DNA of 64,000 nucleotides from Modestobacter sp. DSM 44400 (GCF_900107175.1 NZ_FNOZ01000012.1:1-64000); one strand, 5' to 3'. Counted from the first letter of the stretch, positions 32,518-44,058 are shown. Notes: generated from the sequence alone by a model not told the origin. Program-made: numbers and translations.

Positions 32518-33267
32518 GTGGACCTGCAGCTGACCGGCTCCCGCGTGCTCGTGACCGGGGGGACGCGCGGCATCGGCCGGGCGATCGTCGAGGCGTTCGT
32601 CGCGGAGGGGGCGGAGGTGGAGTTCTGCGCCCGCAGCGCGGACGTGTGCGTCTCGACGGCGGCGTCCCTGGGCCCGTCCGCCACCGGTACGGCGGTCGAC
32701 GTCGGCGACGGCCCGGCGCTGACCGCGTGGGTCGGCGCGGCTGCGGAACGGCTCGGCGGCATCGACGCGGTGGTCTCCAACGTCAGCGCGCTGGCCATCC
32801 CGGAGAGCGAGGAGAACTGGCGGTCGTCGTTCGAGGTGGACCTGATGGGGACCGTCCGGCTGGCGACGGCCGCCCTGCCGCACCTGACCCAGAGCCTCGG
32901 GTCGATCGTGGCCATCTCCAGCGTGTCCGGGCGGGAGATCGACTTCGCCGCCGGTCCCTACGGCGTCATGAAGGCGGCGATCGTGCACTACGTGCAGGGC
33001 CTGGCGCATCAGCTCGCCGCGACCGGCGTCCGGGCCAACACCGTCTCCCCGGGCAACACGTACTTCGAGGGCGGCGTGTGGAACCAGATCGAGGGCGGGC
33101 AGCCCGAGCTCTACGCCAGCTCGCTCGCGCTGAACCCGACGGGCCGGATGGGCACCCCGGAGGAGATGGCGGCGGCGGTGGTCTTCCTGTCCAGCCCGGT
33201 CTCGAGCTTCACCACCGGCACGAACCTCGTGGTCGATGGAGCCCTCACCCGCGGCGTCCAGCTCTGA
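32518..33267 (+). CDS. SDR-family oxidoreductase
   Basis: A 249-residue short-chain dehydrogenase/reductase. The Rossmann NAD(P) motif is TGGTRGIGRAIV, and the NAG-like position reads SNVSALA. The catalytic Ser is in AISSVSG, and the usual YxxxK is present as YGVMKAA. Tail sequence TNLVVDGALTRGVQL is typical. The GTG at 32518 follows GGAAGGA. The substrate is not inferable. It is the last gene of the S9-DUF2891-amidase cluster. Confidence 0.88.
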   Translation: MDLQLTGSRVLVTGGTRGIGRAIVEAFVAEGAEVEFCARSADVCVSTAASLGPSATGTAVDVGDGPALTAWVGAAAERLGGIDAVVSNVSALAIPESEENWRSSFEVDLMGTVRLATAALPHLTQSLGSIVAISSVSGREIDFAAGPYGVMKAAIVHYVQGLAHQLAATGVRANTVSPGNTYFEGGVWNQIEGGQPELYASSLALNPTGRMGTPEEMAAAVVFLSSPVSSFTTGTNLVVDGALTRGVQL

Positions 33268-33344
33268 GGCGCCGGGTACGAAACGGACCCGTCGCCCGCC
33301 CGTCGGCGGCGCCGTCACAGGGAACGCTGCGATCTCGTCGCGCG

Positions 33345-33740
33345 ATGTCCGCCGTTCCGCGCCCACGCCCGCGCCCCCGCCCGGCCCTGGCCGGAGAACT
33401 CGCCCTGGTGGCTTCCTGCTGTTCGGCTACGACCGGGTCGCCTCCGCTGCAAACGTGCAGTGGACGACCGGGGTGAGCAATGCCTGGGCCGTCCTGGCCC
33501 TCGAGAGCTCCTCCACCTGTCCGTCGAACGGACGATGGACCTCGCCCTCGCGGCGCACCACCGTCTCGGCCAGGTGCTGTCGGTGTACTACGACTACGCC
33601 CACGGAACCGTGACCTTCGGCGTGCTGCTGGTCCTGTACCTGACCACGCCTCCGGCTACCGGCGGGCGCGGAGCGCGATGGTCGCCGTGAACGGGATCGC
33701 ATTGCTCGTCTTCGTCGTGTTGCCGGTCGCGGCGCCGTAG
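33345..33740 (+). pseudogene. PAP2/inositol-phosphotransferase-like membrane protein, multiply frameshifted
   Basis: Pieces of one protein lie in consecutive frames: RPALAGELALVA from an ATG at 33345, then FLLFGYDRVASAANVQ and SNAWAVLALE, then LLHLSVERTMDLALAAHH and VLSVYYDYAHGTVTFGVLLV, then YRRARSAMVAVNGIALLVFV ending PVAAP at a TAG (33738-33740). Together they match the N-terminal half of the actinobacterial PAP2 superfamily (YYDYxH...VT). At least three indels separate them, and the catalytic C-terminal half with the His residues is missing. It must be inactive. Confidence 0.7.
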
Positions 33741-33801
33741 CGGGACCTCGCGCCGGCGGTGCTGCGCCGTCCGCCGGCCCTGCGCAGCACCGTGCCCACA
33801 C

Positions 33802-34590
33802 TCAGCCCCGTCGAGTCCGCCCGGTCCGGCCCGCCGTCGGGTGCTCAGCTCGTGGGGTCCCCGATGGCGGCGGAGTTCCCGCGGCCACGGTGACGATCTC
33901 CGTGCTGTCCGGCTCCAGGGGCTGACCCGACCACCCGCCGAACTGCGCCCGGACGGCGAAGCCGGCCTCGGCAAGGAAGCCGGCCAGGGCCGCACCGTCG
34001 AGGAAGCGCAGGCTCGCCGGGTCGGTGCGCAGTGCTGTGCCGTCGACGTTCCGTGTCGTCTCGGTGAAGGAGACGACGCCGCCTGCCACGGACAGCACCT
34101 CGTAGGCGATCTGGAGCGGGCGTCCCGCGGGGTCGACGACGTGGGCGGGCGGGGCGGACGCCCACTGTTCCCAGGCGCGGGCTGCCGGGTTGCGGGTCTC
34201 GAAGGCGAACCGGCCCCCGGGGACGAGGGCGCGGTGGACCGCGGCGAGCGAGGCGCGCAGCTCGTCGTCGGTGACCAGGCACTGGAAGGCGTGGCCGGTC
34301 ATGATCGCAAGCTCGAACTCCCGGTGGTGCGGGAGCGACGCCGCGGTGCACTCGATCCACTCGACGTCGTTCTGCACCCGAGCGACCCGCAGGGCCGCGC
34401 GGTCCGGGTCGATGCCGACCAGGCGGCCGGGATGTCCCGCGGCCCGTGCCGCCTTCAGCACGGTGCCCGTCCCGCATCCCACGTCGAGGACGGACGCTGC
34501 CTCCATCACCAGGGACAGGTAGAAGTCGTCGCTGGGGTGCCAGGGGTTGAGGACGTCGTAGAGGGCGGCTGCGTCGGCGTCCGAGTACAT
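33802..34590 (-). CDS. Class I SAM-dependent methyltransferase
   Basis: A 262-residue Rossmann methyltransferase. MYSDADAAALYDVLNPWHPS opens the protein, SVLDVGCGTGTVLKAARAAG is motif I binding S-adenosylmethionine, LVGIDPDRAALRVA is motif II, and MTGHAFQCL is near the post-II region. FRFLDGAALAGFLAEAGF-like C-terminal sequence closes the domain. The frame can extend to 34761, but homology begins with the ATG at 34588-34590. The last 30 residues are Pro/Gly/Arg-rich and look like read-through into non-coding DNA, so the natural stop may have been lost by a frameshift. The methyl acceptor is unknown. Confidence 0.78.
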   Translation of the reverse strand: MYSDADAAALYDVLNPWHPSDDFYLSLVMEAASVLDVGCGTGTVLKAARAAGHPGRLVGIDPDRAALRVARVQNDVEWIECTAASLPHHREFELAIMTGHAFQCLVTDDELRASLAAVHRALVPGGRFAFETRNPAARAWEQWASAPPAHVVDPAGRPLQIAYEVLSVAGGVVSFTETTRNVDGTALRTDPASLRFLDGAALAGFLAEAGFAVRAQFGGWSGQPLEPDSTEIVTVAAGTPPPSGTPRAEHPTAGRTGRTRRG

Positions 34591-34762
34591 CCGGCCATCG
34601 TCGTCCCAGGGCGGACTCAGGAGCAGTCGCCGGCCGCGCAGACGTAACGGCGAGGGGTCGGAGGCGACGACGGTGGGCTGGACCAGGCGCCACCAGGACG
34701 CCGGCTCGGGCCGTGCCGTGCCGTGGGAGCCGGTGCCCAGCCCGGCCTGCCACGCGCTCACC

Positions 34763-35062
34763 TCAGCAGGTCCCGGCCATGGCGGCGTCGTTGGTCAGGG
34801 TGGCGGTGAGCGGGCTGTTCGCCTGACCGCTGGTGGCGATGACCAACGCCGTGGTCCGGGTGTGGCTGCTGCCCGACGTCCCGGTGGCGTAGCGGTAGGT
34901 GACCTCGCTGCTGGTGGCGGTGCTCGTGGCGTCGCAACCGGCGGTCGGTGTGCCGTTGAGCGCGCTCGTTGGGTAGGCCGCGGCGTACGTGGTGCTCGTC
35001 GGCGGGTTGAGAGCGGTGAGGGTCACCCGGGAAGGAGTTGGGGCGCCCGCCCCACCGGGCAA
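34763..35062 (-). CDS. Small Thr/Ser-rich protein, possible remnant of a secreted protein
   Basis: A frame of up to 99 residues whose convincing part starts near 35020. It is Thr/Ser/Ala-rich with a pair of Cys residues (TAGCDATS and MAGTC at the very end), a composition seen in C-terminal domains of secreted or pilin-like proteins. I do not recognise a family. The upstream end runs straight into an HNH remnant of the opposite strand, so the N-terminus has probably been cut off. It may not be expressed. Confidence 0.3.
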   Translation of the reverse strand: MPGGAGAPTPSRVTLTALNPPTSTTYAAAYPTSALNGTPTAGCDATSTATSSEVTYRYATGTSGSSHTRTTALVIATSGQANSPLTATLTNDAAMAGTC

Positions 35063-35847
35063 ACTGCGCGCTCAAGTGCTGACCGACCTGGTGCTGCGGC
35101 CGTGGGACACCAGCCGGGAACCGGTGACCGCCCAGCTGACCGTCCTCGCACCGCTGACCGCCCTCACGACTCGTCCGGCCCAGGGCTTCGCGAGGCAGGC
35201 GAGCGGGCCGGTGGCAGCGGACGCGGCGTCGGTGGACCAGCAGCCGATCACAGCCGGTCAGCTGCGGGAACTGCTCGCCCAGCTGGACGCGGTCTGCCCC
35301 GGCGGCCTGCAGGCCCCGGCCGGCGGCAGCCTGGACATCTCCCTGGTCGACCCGTCCACCGGGGCCCTGCGGGCACGGTGACCCGCGCGGAGTTGGAACG
35401 GCTGGCCCGCCGCGGCTGCCCGGACCATCCTGGCGTCGACATGTCGACAGGGCTCCCGGCCGACATGTCGACACGTTGCAGCCGTGCGGTGCTGGACAGC
35501 CGCCTCCGGTCGACCGGTATGAACCGACGCCGGCGCAGCGCCGGTACATCCGCGCCCGGGACCGCACCTGCCGGCATCCCAGCTGCCGCCGCCCCGCGGC
35601 CAGGACCGACGCCGACCACGTCCTCGCCTGGTCCGCCGGCGGGACGACGGCGTGCGAGAACCTGTGCTACCGCTGCCGCTGCCGACGCCATCACCGGCTC
35701 AAGACCCACGCGCCCGGCGGGCGGTTCACCATGACGCCCGACGGGGAGCTGCGGGTCACCACCCCCGGCGGCGTCACCCGCACCACGCGGCCACCGGGCG
35801 TTGGAGGTCCGGCGCCATCTGCGGACGACGCCCCGCCGCCGTTCTGA
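35058..35847 (+). pseudogene. DUF222/HNH (13E12-type) endonuclease pseudogene
   Basis: Three frames join into one DUF222-HNH protein. Frame one has QVLTDLVLRPWDTSREPVTA to VDPSTGALRA and stops at TGA 35379-35381. Frame two has TVTRAELERLARRGCPDHPG. Frame three has PPPVDRYEPTPAQRRYIRAR, CRHPSC, TDADHVLAW (HNH), NLC and RRHHRLKTHAPGG, and ends DDAPPPF. The N-terminal part of DUF222 (about 200 residues) is absent. Frameshifts near 35375 and after about 35430 break it, the second around a pair of GTCGACATGTCGAC-type palindromes. Such genes are multi-copy in this family and mobile in behaviour. Confidence 0.75.
35435..35473. repeat. Two near-identical palindromic CGACATGTCGACA units
   Basis: GTCGACATGTCGAC (35435-35448) is a perfect 14-bp palindrome. 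CGACATGTCGACA recurs 24 bp later (35461-35473). They interrupt the HNH pseudogene exactly where its reading frame changes. Confidence 0.7.
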
Positions 35848-35862
35848 GCAGGAGAGGAGGGC

Positions 35863-36105
35863 TCAGCTCGCCAGCCACGCTCGCGAACTCCGCCAGGCGC
35901 GGCCGCTCGGCGCCGAGGGTCGTGTCCTCGCCGTGGCCGGGTAGCCCCACGTCTCGTCCGGCAGCGTCCCGGGCAGTCGGGACTCGACGTCGGCGAGGAG
36001 GCTGGCGAACCGGTCGGCGTCCTTCTGGGTGTTGCCCACGCCCCGGGGAACAGGCTGTCGCCGGGCGCGCACGTGCGTGCCGGCGCACTCACCCGGACCG
36101 GCCGC
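35863..36105 (-). pseudogene. MBL-fold metallohydrolase C-terminal remnant (second copy)
   Basis: On the minus strand three frames give AGTHVRA, GDSLFPG, then GVGNTQKDADRFASLLADVE with LPDETWGYP, then GHGEDTTLGAERPRLAEF. These match in order the end of the intact MBL hydrolase at 37816-38478 (THVFTGDSLFPGGLG, IYPGHGKDTTLGAERPHLGE). At least two frameshifts are present, and the metal-binding N-terminal half is missing. It is a paralogous or duplicated fragment rather than an exact copy, since the middle differs (NTQKDADRF against RTTSPQHFN). Confidence 0.7.
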
Positions 36106-36561
36106 CCGGCGGGCCTGCCTGGGTCGCCGGGCCGCGCGGCACGGTGGCGCTGTCACCGCCGAGGGAGTGCAGGGCCGCCCGGCCGCGGCGGCGGCGAAGC
36201 GGGGCCAGCGACGCTCAGCGGTCATGTCGGAGATGCCGCCATCTTCTGCTTCCGCATGGCCCGCGGACAGGGACCTTGGTCGAGCTGGTCTGGCGACTTG
36301 CCCAGCGCGGCCGGGCGGTCGCTGGTGGCCGCGCCGGCCTCGATCCGGGACCGGCCGACCACGGATCCCAGCGTCCTCGGCGCCGGGAACGGCGGCAACG
36401 GCGGCGGCGGCGATCGCGTTCAGGGGCTACCAGGTTCAGGTGGAAGCTCTCCCAACCGACCCGCGGTCGGTCTTGCCCCGGGCGCAGCGCCCCGGCCCAG
36501 CTGGATGTCAGCGGAGGAGGAGACGGGCAATACGGCGGCTACCCCACGACCCCATGTGACA
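36106..36561. other. Non-coding stretch with no recognisable gene
   Basis: About 456 bases between the MBL remnant and the SpoIIE-type gene. Open frames occur on both strands, as expected at this GC content, but none resembles a known protein or shows a convincing start. The surrounding genes are all broken, so this is probably eroded sequence. Confidence 0.4.
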
Positions 36562-37377
36562 TCAGGCTGGCGAATCCGAGCCGACGGCTACATCAGGATC
36601 GACGGCGGATCGAGGCTGAAAGGTCAGCACACTGATGATCACGTCGTCGGTCAGAGCGGCGACCTGGCGGACATGCTCGTACGTCTGCAGCACCGTCTCG
36701 TAGCTGGACAGCGGCGGCAGCAGCTGGGGGAGGTATTCCTGGAACGGCCCGTCGCCGAACTGCTGTCCGCTGGCCAGTCGCGCCTCGGTCAGCCCGTCGG
36801 TGAACAGCATGAGCATGTCCGACGCCTCGAGCTGGAGCTCCACGGACTCCCAGCGATCGTGGATTCGCGGGCCGAGGACGCTGTTGGGCGGTGCGGCCAC
36901 CTCGACGAACTGGCCGTCGTGGCGGAGCCACGGGGCGGGGTGTCCGGCGAGCACAACGCGCACCCGGCCTTCGCCCGGAATCAGCTCGACCAGGCACAGC
37001 GTGGCGAACGAGCCCTGGAACTCGTCGGCCAGCGCGTGCTCGAGGATGGGTAGCGCAGCGGCCGGGTCTTGGGTGATCCAGGTGATGCCCTTGAGCGCCT
37101 TTCGGATGCTCATCGCCAGCGCGCCGGCCAGCGGGCCTTTGCCGGACACGTCGCCGACGAAGAACAGGATGTGCCCGTTGGGCAGGGTGAACCAGTCGTA
37201 GAAGTCGCCACCGACCAGCACAGCCTCCCCGGCCGGCTCGTACAGCGCTGCCATTGCCCAGTCGGGAACGTCCGGCAACCCCGCCGGCAGTAGCACCCGC
37301 TGCAGCGCGGTCGCAAGGCTGTGTGAAATCGGCTCCAGCCTGCCGGCGCTGCGGAGAGCAGGCGAGACTGGGGGCAT
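36562..37377 (-). CDS. PP2C/SpoIIE-family serine/threonine phosphatase, N-terminally short
   Basis: A 271-residue SpoIIE domain that dephosphorylates anti-sigma-factor antagonists in partner-switching pathways. ALQRVLLPAGLPDVPDWAMA, VGGDFYDWFTLPNGHILFFV (first metal Asp), VGDVSGKGPLAGALAMS (second Asp) and MLMLFTDGLTEAR (third Asp) are intact. Most relatives carry PAS, GAF or HAMP sensor regions before this domain; here only about 20 residues precede it. The possible ATG at 37375-37377 shares CATG with the start of a divergent DUF1059 gene. This could be a truncated gene or a minimal phosphatase. No sigma-factor or STAS partner is nearby. Confidence 0.75.
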   Translation of the reverse strand: MPPVSPALRSAGRLEPISHSLATALQRVLLPAGLPDVPDWAMAALYEPAGEAVLVGGDFYDWFTLPNGHILFFVGDVSGKGPLAGALAMSIRKALKGITWITQDPAAALPILEHALADEFQGSFATLCLVELIPGEGRVRVVLAGHPAPWLRHDGQFVEVAAPPNSVLGPRIHDRWESVELQLEASDMLMLFTDGLTEARLASGQQFGDGPFQEYLPQLLPPLSSYETVLQTYEHVRQVAALTDDVIISVLTFQPRSAVDPDVAVGSDSPA

Positions 37378-37549
37378 GACAAAGATTCTGTACTGTCGGG
37401 ATGCGGGCTTCGATTGCGACGCCACAGTCCGGGGAGAGAGCACCCAGGAGATCCTCGATCAGGTCCGCCCGCACGCCGCACACGCCCACCACGTCGAGGT
37501 CGACGAGCCGATGGCCAAGCAACTGGAGGGCCTGATCGTCGAGGCGTGA
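37376..37549 (+). CDS. DUF1059 domain small protein
   Basis: A 57-residue protein starting ATG at 37376: MTKILYCRDAGFDCDA, then IRGE-like TVRGESTQEILDQVRPHAAH, ending LEGLIVEA. This is the whole DUF1059 domain, with the two Cys of CRDAGFDCD and the His-rich segment AAHAHHVEV. Function is unknown; members are widespread single-domain proteins in actinobacteria and haloarchaea. Its start codon overlaps the start of the SpoIIE-type gene on the other strand. No Shine-Dalgarno is obvious upstream, where the SpoIIE coding sequence lies. Confidence 0.8.
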   Translation: MTKILYCRDAGFDCDATVRGESTQEILDQVRPHAAHAHHVEVDEPMAKQLEGLIVEA

Positions 37550-37815
37550 GGCTCGCCCGGCGTCAAGGTCGCGTTCCTGCAGCAGTCGCTCACCGATGAT
37601 GCTGGGCCCGAACCGGTCGTACCGGGACCGAGCGTTTCCTTCGCCCGACGCTCGGTCCGCCGAGCCGTTTCCGGCGGCATCCTCAGCGCGGCCCGGGAAG
37701 TCGGGGCGCGGTCAGGCGGTCCACGTCCTCGCTCAGGACGTGGCGCAGGGCGTTGGCCAACTTGCGTCCGGGGTCCCGCTGCGGGGCCATACCAGCGGGA
37801 TCGTCGAGTCGGGAC
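37550..37815. other. Intergenic stretch, no supported gene
   Basis: A 266-bp gap between the DUF1059 gene and the end of the MBL hydrolase gene. A short minus-strand frame (KLANALRHVLSEDVDRL) looks helical, but I cannot assign it and it has no clear start signal. Confidence 0.35.
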
Positions 37816-38478
37816 TCACCATCCGCGCTCGCGCCACTCGCCGAGATGTGGGCGCTCGGCTCCGAGCGTCGTGTCCTTTCCGTGGCCGGGGTAGATCCAC
37901 GTGGCGTCATCCAGTGGCCCGAAGATCCGCTCTTCCAGGTCGTCCATCAGCGAGTTGAAGTGCTGCGGGGATGTTGTCCTCCCAAGCCCCCCCGGAAAGA
38001 GACTGTCGCCCGTGAACACGTGCGTGCCGGCCCCGTCACGACCGTGCCACACCAGCGCGATGCTGCCCGGGGTGTGCCCGCGGAGGTGGACCACCTCGAG
38101 GGTCTGGTCGCCGACGGTCACGGTGTCGCCGTGCTCGACCGGGCGCGTCACCGGGACGGGCAGGTCACCGGAGTCGGCGGGATGCGCCACCGTCGTCGCG
38201 CCGGTCGCCGACGCGACATCCGGCAGCGCGCGGTGGTGGTCCCAGTGGCCGTGCGTCGTCACCACGGTGCGCACGTCGGCGTCGCCGATGAGGGCGAGCA
38301 GGGCGGGGGCCTCGGCCGCGGCGTCGACGAGCAGCGCTTCCCCGGTGGCCGTCGAGGTGAGCAGGTAGGCGTTGTTCGCCATCTCGCTCACCGCCAGCTT
38401 GGTGATGGTGAGTCCCGGCAGCTCGCGGGTGTCGGCGGGGCCGCCCACCTCGACGTCGCCGGTGTAGGTGCTGCTCAT
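37816..38478 (-). CDS. MBL-fold metallo-hydrolase
   Basis: A 220-residue metallo-beta-lactamase-fold enzyme. The core zinc motif is VVTTHGHWDHHRALPD (HxHxDH type), GHTPGSIAL gives the next His, THVFTGDSLFPGGLG the bridging Asp, and WIYPGHGKDTTLG the last His. Closest in pattern to glyoxalase-II-like or hydroxyacylglutathione hydrolase-like MBL proteins near uvrA in many actinobacteria. The ATG at 38476-38478 starts the conserved sequence. It is divergent from the amidase gene. The substrate is uncertain (thioester or persulfide-type substrates are known in the group). Confidence 0.88.
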   Translation of the reverse strand: MSSTYTGDVEVGGPADTRELPGLTITKLAVSEMANNAYLLTSTATGEALLVDAAAEAPALLALIGDADVRTVVTTHGHWDHHRALPDVASATGATTVAHPADSGDLPVPVTRPVEHGDTVTVGDQTLEVVHLRGHTPGSIALVWHGRDGAGTHVFTGDSLFPGGLGRTTSPQHFNSLMDDLEERIFGPLDDATWIYPGHGKDTTLGAERPHLGEWRERGW

Positions 38479-38513
38479 CCCGCTCCGATCTGAGAACTGT
38501 CGGTGCGCCCGGA

Positions 38514-38519
38514 TAGGTT
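38514..38519 (+). promoter_or_regulatory. Leaderless-type -10 box (TAGGTT) of the amidase gene
   Basis: TAGGTT lies 7 nt before the ATG at 38527, in the short gap to the divergent MBL gene. Confidence 0.45.
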
Positions 38520-38526
38520 CGACGGC

Positions 38527-39966
38527 ATGGACGCTAGTGCAGCTCTGACCGGCTCTGCTCCCGTCGGTTCCGCCCCGGCGTCCGGCATCGTCGGGCTGCC
38601 GGCCACCGAGCTCTCGGCGCGCGTCCGGTCCGGGGAGTTGTCCGCGGTCGACGTGGTGCGCGCCCACCTCGACCACCTCGCCGTGGTGGAGGGCAGGATC
38701 GGGGCCTTCCGGGTCATCCGCGCCGATGCGGCGCTCGCCGAGGCGGCCGAGGTCGACGCCTCGCCGCGGCGGGCGGAGCTGCCGCTGGCCGGGGTGCCGA
38801 TCGCGGTGAAGGACAACGTCGCCGTCACCGGGGAGACCTGCACCGACGGCTCAACGGCGCACCGCCCCGCGCCGGCGACCGTCGACCACCCGGTGGTCGC
38901 CCGGCTCCGGGCCGCCGGCGCGGTGGTCATCGGCATCACCCGGGTGCCCGAGCTGTGCATCTACTCCGCCACCGACGGTCCGGGCACCGTGACCCGTAAC
39001 CCCTGGGACACCGCCCGCTCCTGCGCCGGCTCCTCGGGCGGCAGTGCCGCTGCCGTCGCGGCCGGCATCGTGCCACTCGCCCAGGGCAACGACGGGATGG
39101 GCTCCCTCCGGCTGCCGGCCGCGGCCTGCGGGCTGGTCGCCCTCAAGCCCGGCCGGGGCGTCGTCCCCGCCCAGATCGGCGCCGACGACTGGTCGGGCAT
39201 GGCCGAGAACGGTGCCCTGACCACCACCGTGGCCGACCTCGCCCTCGCCACGGCGGTACTCAGCGGGACGACGCCGGCCGACCCTCCTGCCCCCGGACGC
39301 CCGCTGACCGTCGCCGTGTCCACCCGTTCTCCGGTCCCCGGCGCCCGGCTCGACGCACCGGGCCGAGCCGCGCTGAACGCCGTCGTGGCGCAACTGGAGG
39401 TCGCGGGGCACACCGTCGTCCGCCGCGAGCCGGTGGTCACTCCCGCAGCGGCGCTCGGCACGGTGGTCCGCTGGCTCGCCGGGGCCGACGACGACGCAAC
39501 GGCCCTCGGGCTGGACCGCCGCGCGATGCAGCCGCGCAGCCGGGTGCACGCCCGGCTCGGCCGGCTGGCCCGTCGGGCCGGTCTGCTCCGGCCCCGGACG
39601 GCGGAGGCCTTCCGCGCCCGGATGGCCGACTTCTTCGCCGACGTCGACGTTCTGCTGAGCCCGGTGGTCACCGGTGCACCTCTGGCCGCCCGGCCATGGC
39701 ACGAGCGCAGCTTCCTTGCCAACATCGGCGCGAACGCGCGGTGGGCACCGTGGACCTCAGCCTGGAACTTCGCCGGTCTGCCTGCCCTCGCGCTGCCCGG
39801 CGCGCCCCGGCCCGACGGGACCCCCACGTCGGTGCAGCTGGTCGGACCGGCCGGGTCCGAGACGCGGCTACTCTGGCTGGCCGGGGACCTCGAACGCCGG
39901 CTGCCCTGGCGTCGGCACGCACCTGTCTTCGACCCACTCGAACCCGCCGGCACCCCGGCGGGCTGA
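38527..39966 (+). CDS. Amidase (amidase-signature family)
   Basis: A 479-residue amidase-signature hydrolase. The Ser-cisSer-Lys triad is visible: Lys in [12 protein letters not shown], the cis-Ser in [15 protein letters not shown] and the nucleophile Ser in [13 protein letters not shown]. The usual GTDGGGS is GNDGMGS here. It hydrolyses amides in the cytosol; substrates range from GatA-type glutamine to indole-acetamide or aryl amides and cannot be fixed. The ATG at 38527 with a leaderless -10 is preferred over an in-frame start at 38503. It precedes uvrA by 107 bp. Confidence 0.87.
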   Translation: MDASAALTGSAPVGSAPASGIVGLPATELSARVRSGELSAVDVVRAHLDHLAVVEGRIGAFRVIRADAALAEAAEVDASPRRAELPLAGVPIAVKDNVAVTGETCTDGSTAHRPAPATVDHPVVARLRAAGAVVIGITRVPELCIYSATDGPGTVTRNPWDTARSCAGSSGGSAAAVAAGIVPLAQGNDGMGSLRLPAAACGLVALKPGRGVVPAQIGADDWSGMAENGALTTTVADLALATAVLSGTTPADPPAPGRPLTVAVSTRSPVPGARLDAPGRAALNAVVAQLEVAGHTVVRREPVVTPAAALGTVVRWLAGADDDATALGLDRRAMQPRSRVHARLGRLARRAGLLRPRTAEAFRARMADFFADVDVLLSPVVTGAPLAARPWHERSFLANIGANARWAPWTSAWNFAGLPALALPGAPRPDGTPTSVQLVGPAGSETRLLWLAGDLERRLPWRRHAPVFDPLEPAGTPAG

Positions 39967-40073
39967 TCGGGCACCGTCGCGTCCGGCACATCCGGGAAGC
40001 GGCCCGGCCGGCGCCCCGTTCCGCCCAGCAACGAATCACTGCAGCTAGAACCACTGCGACCGACAGGGATCAC

Positions 40074-42965
<2,892 letters not shown>

Positions 42966-43162
42966 CCGCTCGGGAGCAGCCGGGCCCGAGCGGCGGCTCG
43001 GTGTCAGCGATCCCCGCGGGGACGTGCATCGCGTACCTCGACCAGCCGGGCACCCGCCGGTGCCGGTATGCGCTGCGCACGCACGGCGTCCACCACGGCG
43101 TCCTGCGGCTTCGGGGCCGGCCGTGGTCCAGTTGGCGGCCCGCTCGGGCCCGTCGCGGGCCA

Positions 43163-44058
43163 TCAGCTCCACCGGTGCCACGGGCGGCCGCCTGCATGGT
43201 GCCCGGCTAGCTCCAGGGCGGCCAGCATCGGGACGTTGAGCACGTCGACGTCGGGGAGCAAGCCCCGGAAGCCGCGGTCCCGCGCGAGCACGTTGAGCGT
43301 GACCAGCAGCTCGTGGACGTACCCTCGGCCGCGCTCCTCGGGGACGACCCCGATGTGGGAGATGGTGCCGGTGGCCTCCTCGTCGCAGGCGCTGAGCCCG
43401 ACGAAGCCGACCGGGTCGCCGGCCCAGGTCTCTACGAGCACCCAGGAGCGGGCGTCCTGCGGAGTGACGTAGTCGGTGAGCTGGATGTCCGCCCAGCCCC
43501 GCGTGCCGTACTCGGCGACCTTGACCTCGTCGATCCGGTCCAGGGTGCCGATCATGCACCGGGCGATGACCGAGGCGAACGCGTCGTTGCCGACCTCGGG
43601 AAGCGGCCGCAGCCGGACCCGATCGGGCAGCTCCATCGGGTGGCCGTCGTCCTCCCACCAGACGCCCTCTTTCTTCTGCAGCAGTTCGAACCCGCATTCG
43701 ACGGCGAGCCGGCACCGCTCGGCGAACTGCTCGTGCACCTCGCTGTCGACCGTCAGGTGCAGGACTGCGCCGGCCGGTGCCGACCGGACGACGGCGGAGA
43801 CGGCAGCGGCGTGGTGCCCGTCGTTCCAGGCGAGTGGCCCCAGGAGGTGCCCGGCGACATGGTGCGGATGTGGAGCCGGGTGAGCCCGGCCCCGGCGACC
43901 TGCACGCCGTCGTCCTCAGCGACGAAGCGCGCCACGAGCTGAGGGTCGGCTGCCACCTCCGCAGCGGGGGCGAAACCGCCGTGGTGATCCTCCGCACGCG
44001 GAGGCCCGCCGAGGGGGCAGCCGCCTCGTCGCTGGCTGGCGGTCCGCTGGCTGTTCAC
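43163..44058 (-). pseudogene. GNAT-family N-acetyltransferase, single frameshift
   Basis: The C-terminal frame (43163 to about 43826) reads AWNDGHHAAAVSAVV, HEQFAERCRLAVECGFELLQ, GTISHIGVVPEERGRGYVHE (acetyl-CoA loop) and DVDVLNVPMLAALELAGHHA, a typical actinobacterial GNAT of about 300 residues. The N-terminal part (DPQLVARFVAEDDGVQV, GLTRLHIRTMSPGTSWGH) lies in another frame up to about 44058. The two join if one base is restored near 43826 (GHS|LAWND). Either a recent pseudogene or a sequencing error. It sits on the minus strand between uvrA and uvrC. Confidence 0.7.

Noticed and set aside
36106-36561. Several overlapping frames on both strands
   Set aside because: None has homology-like motifs, a ribosome-binding site or a credible start; open frames are expected by chance at this GC content.
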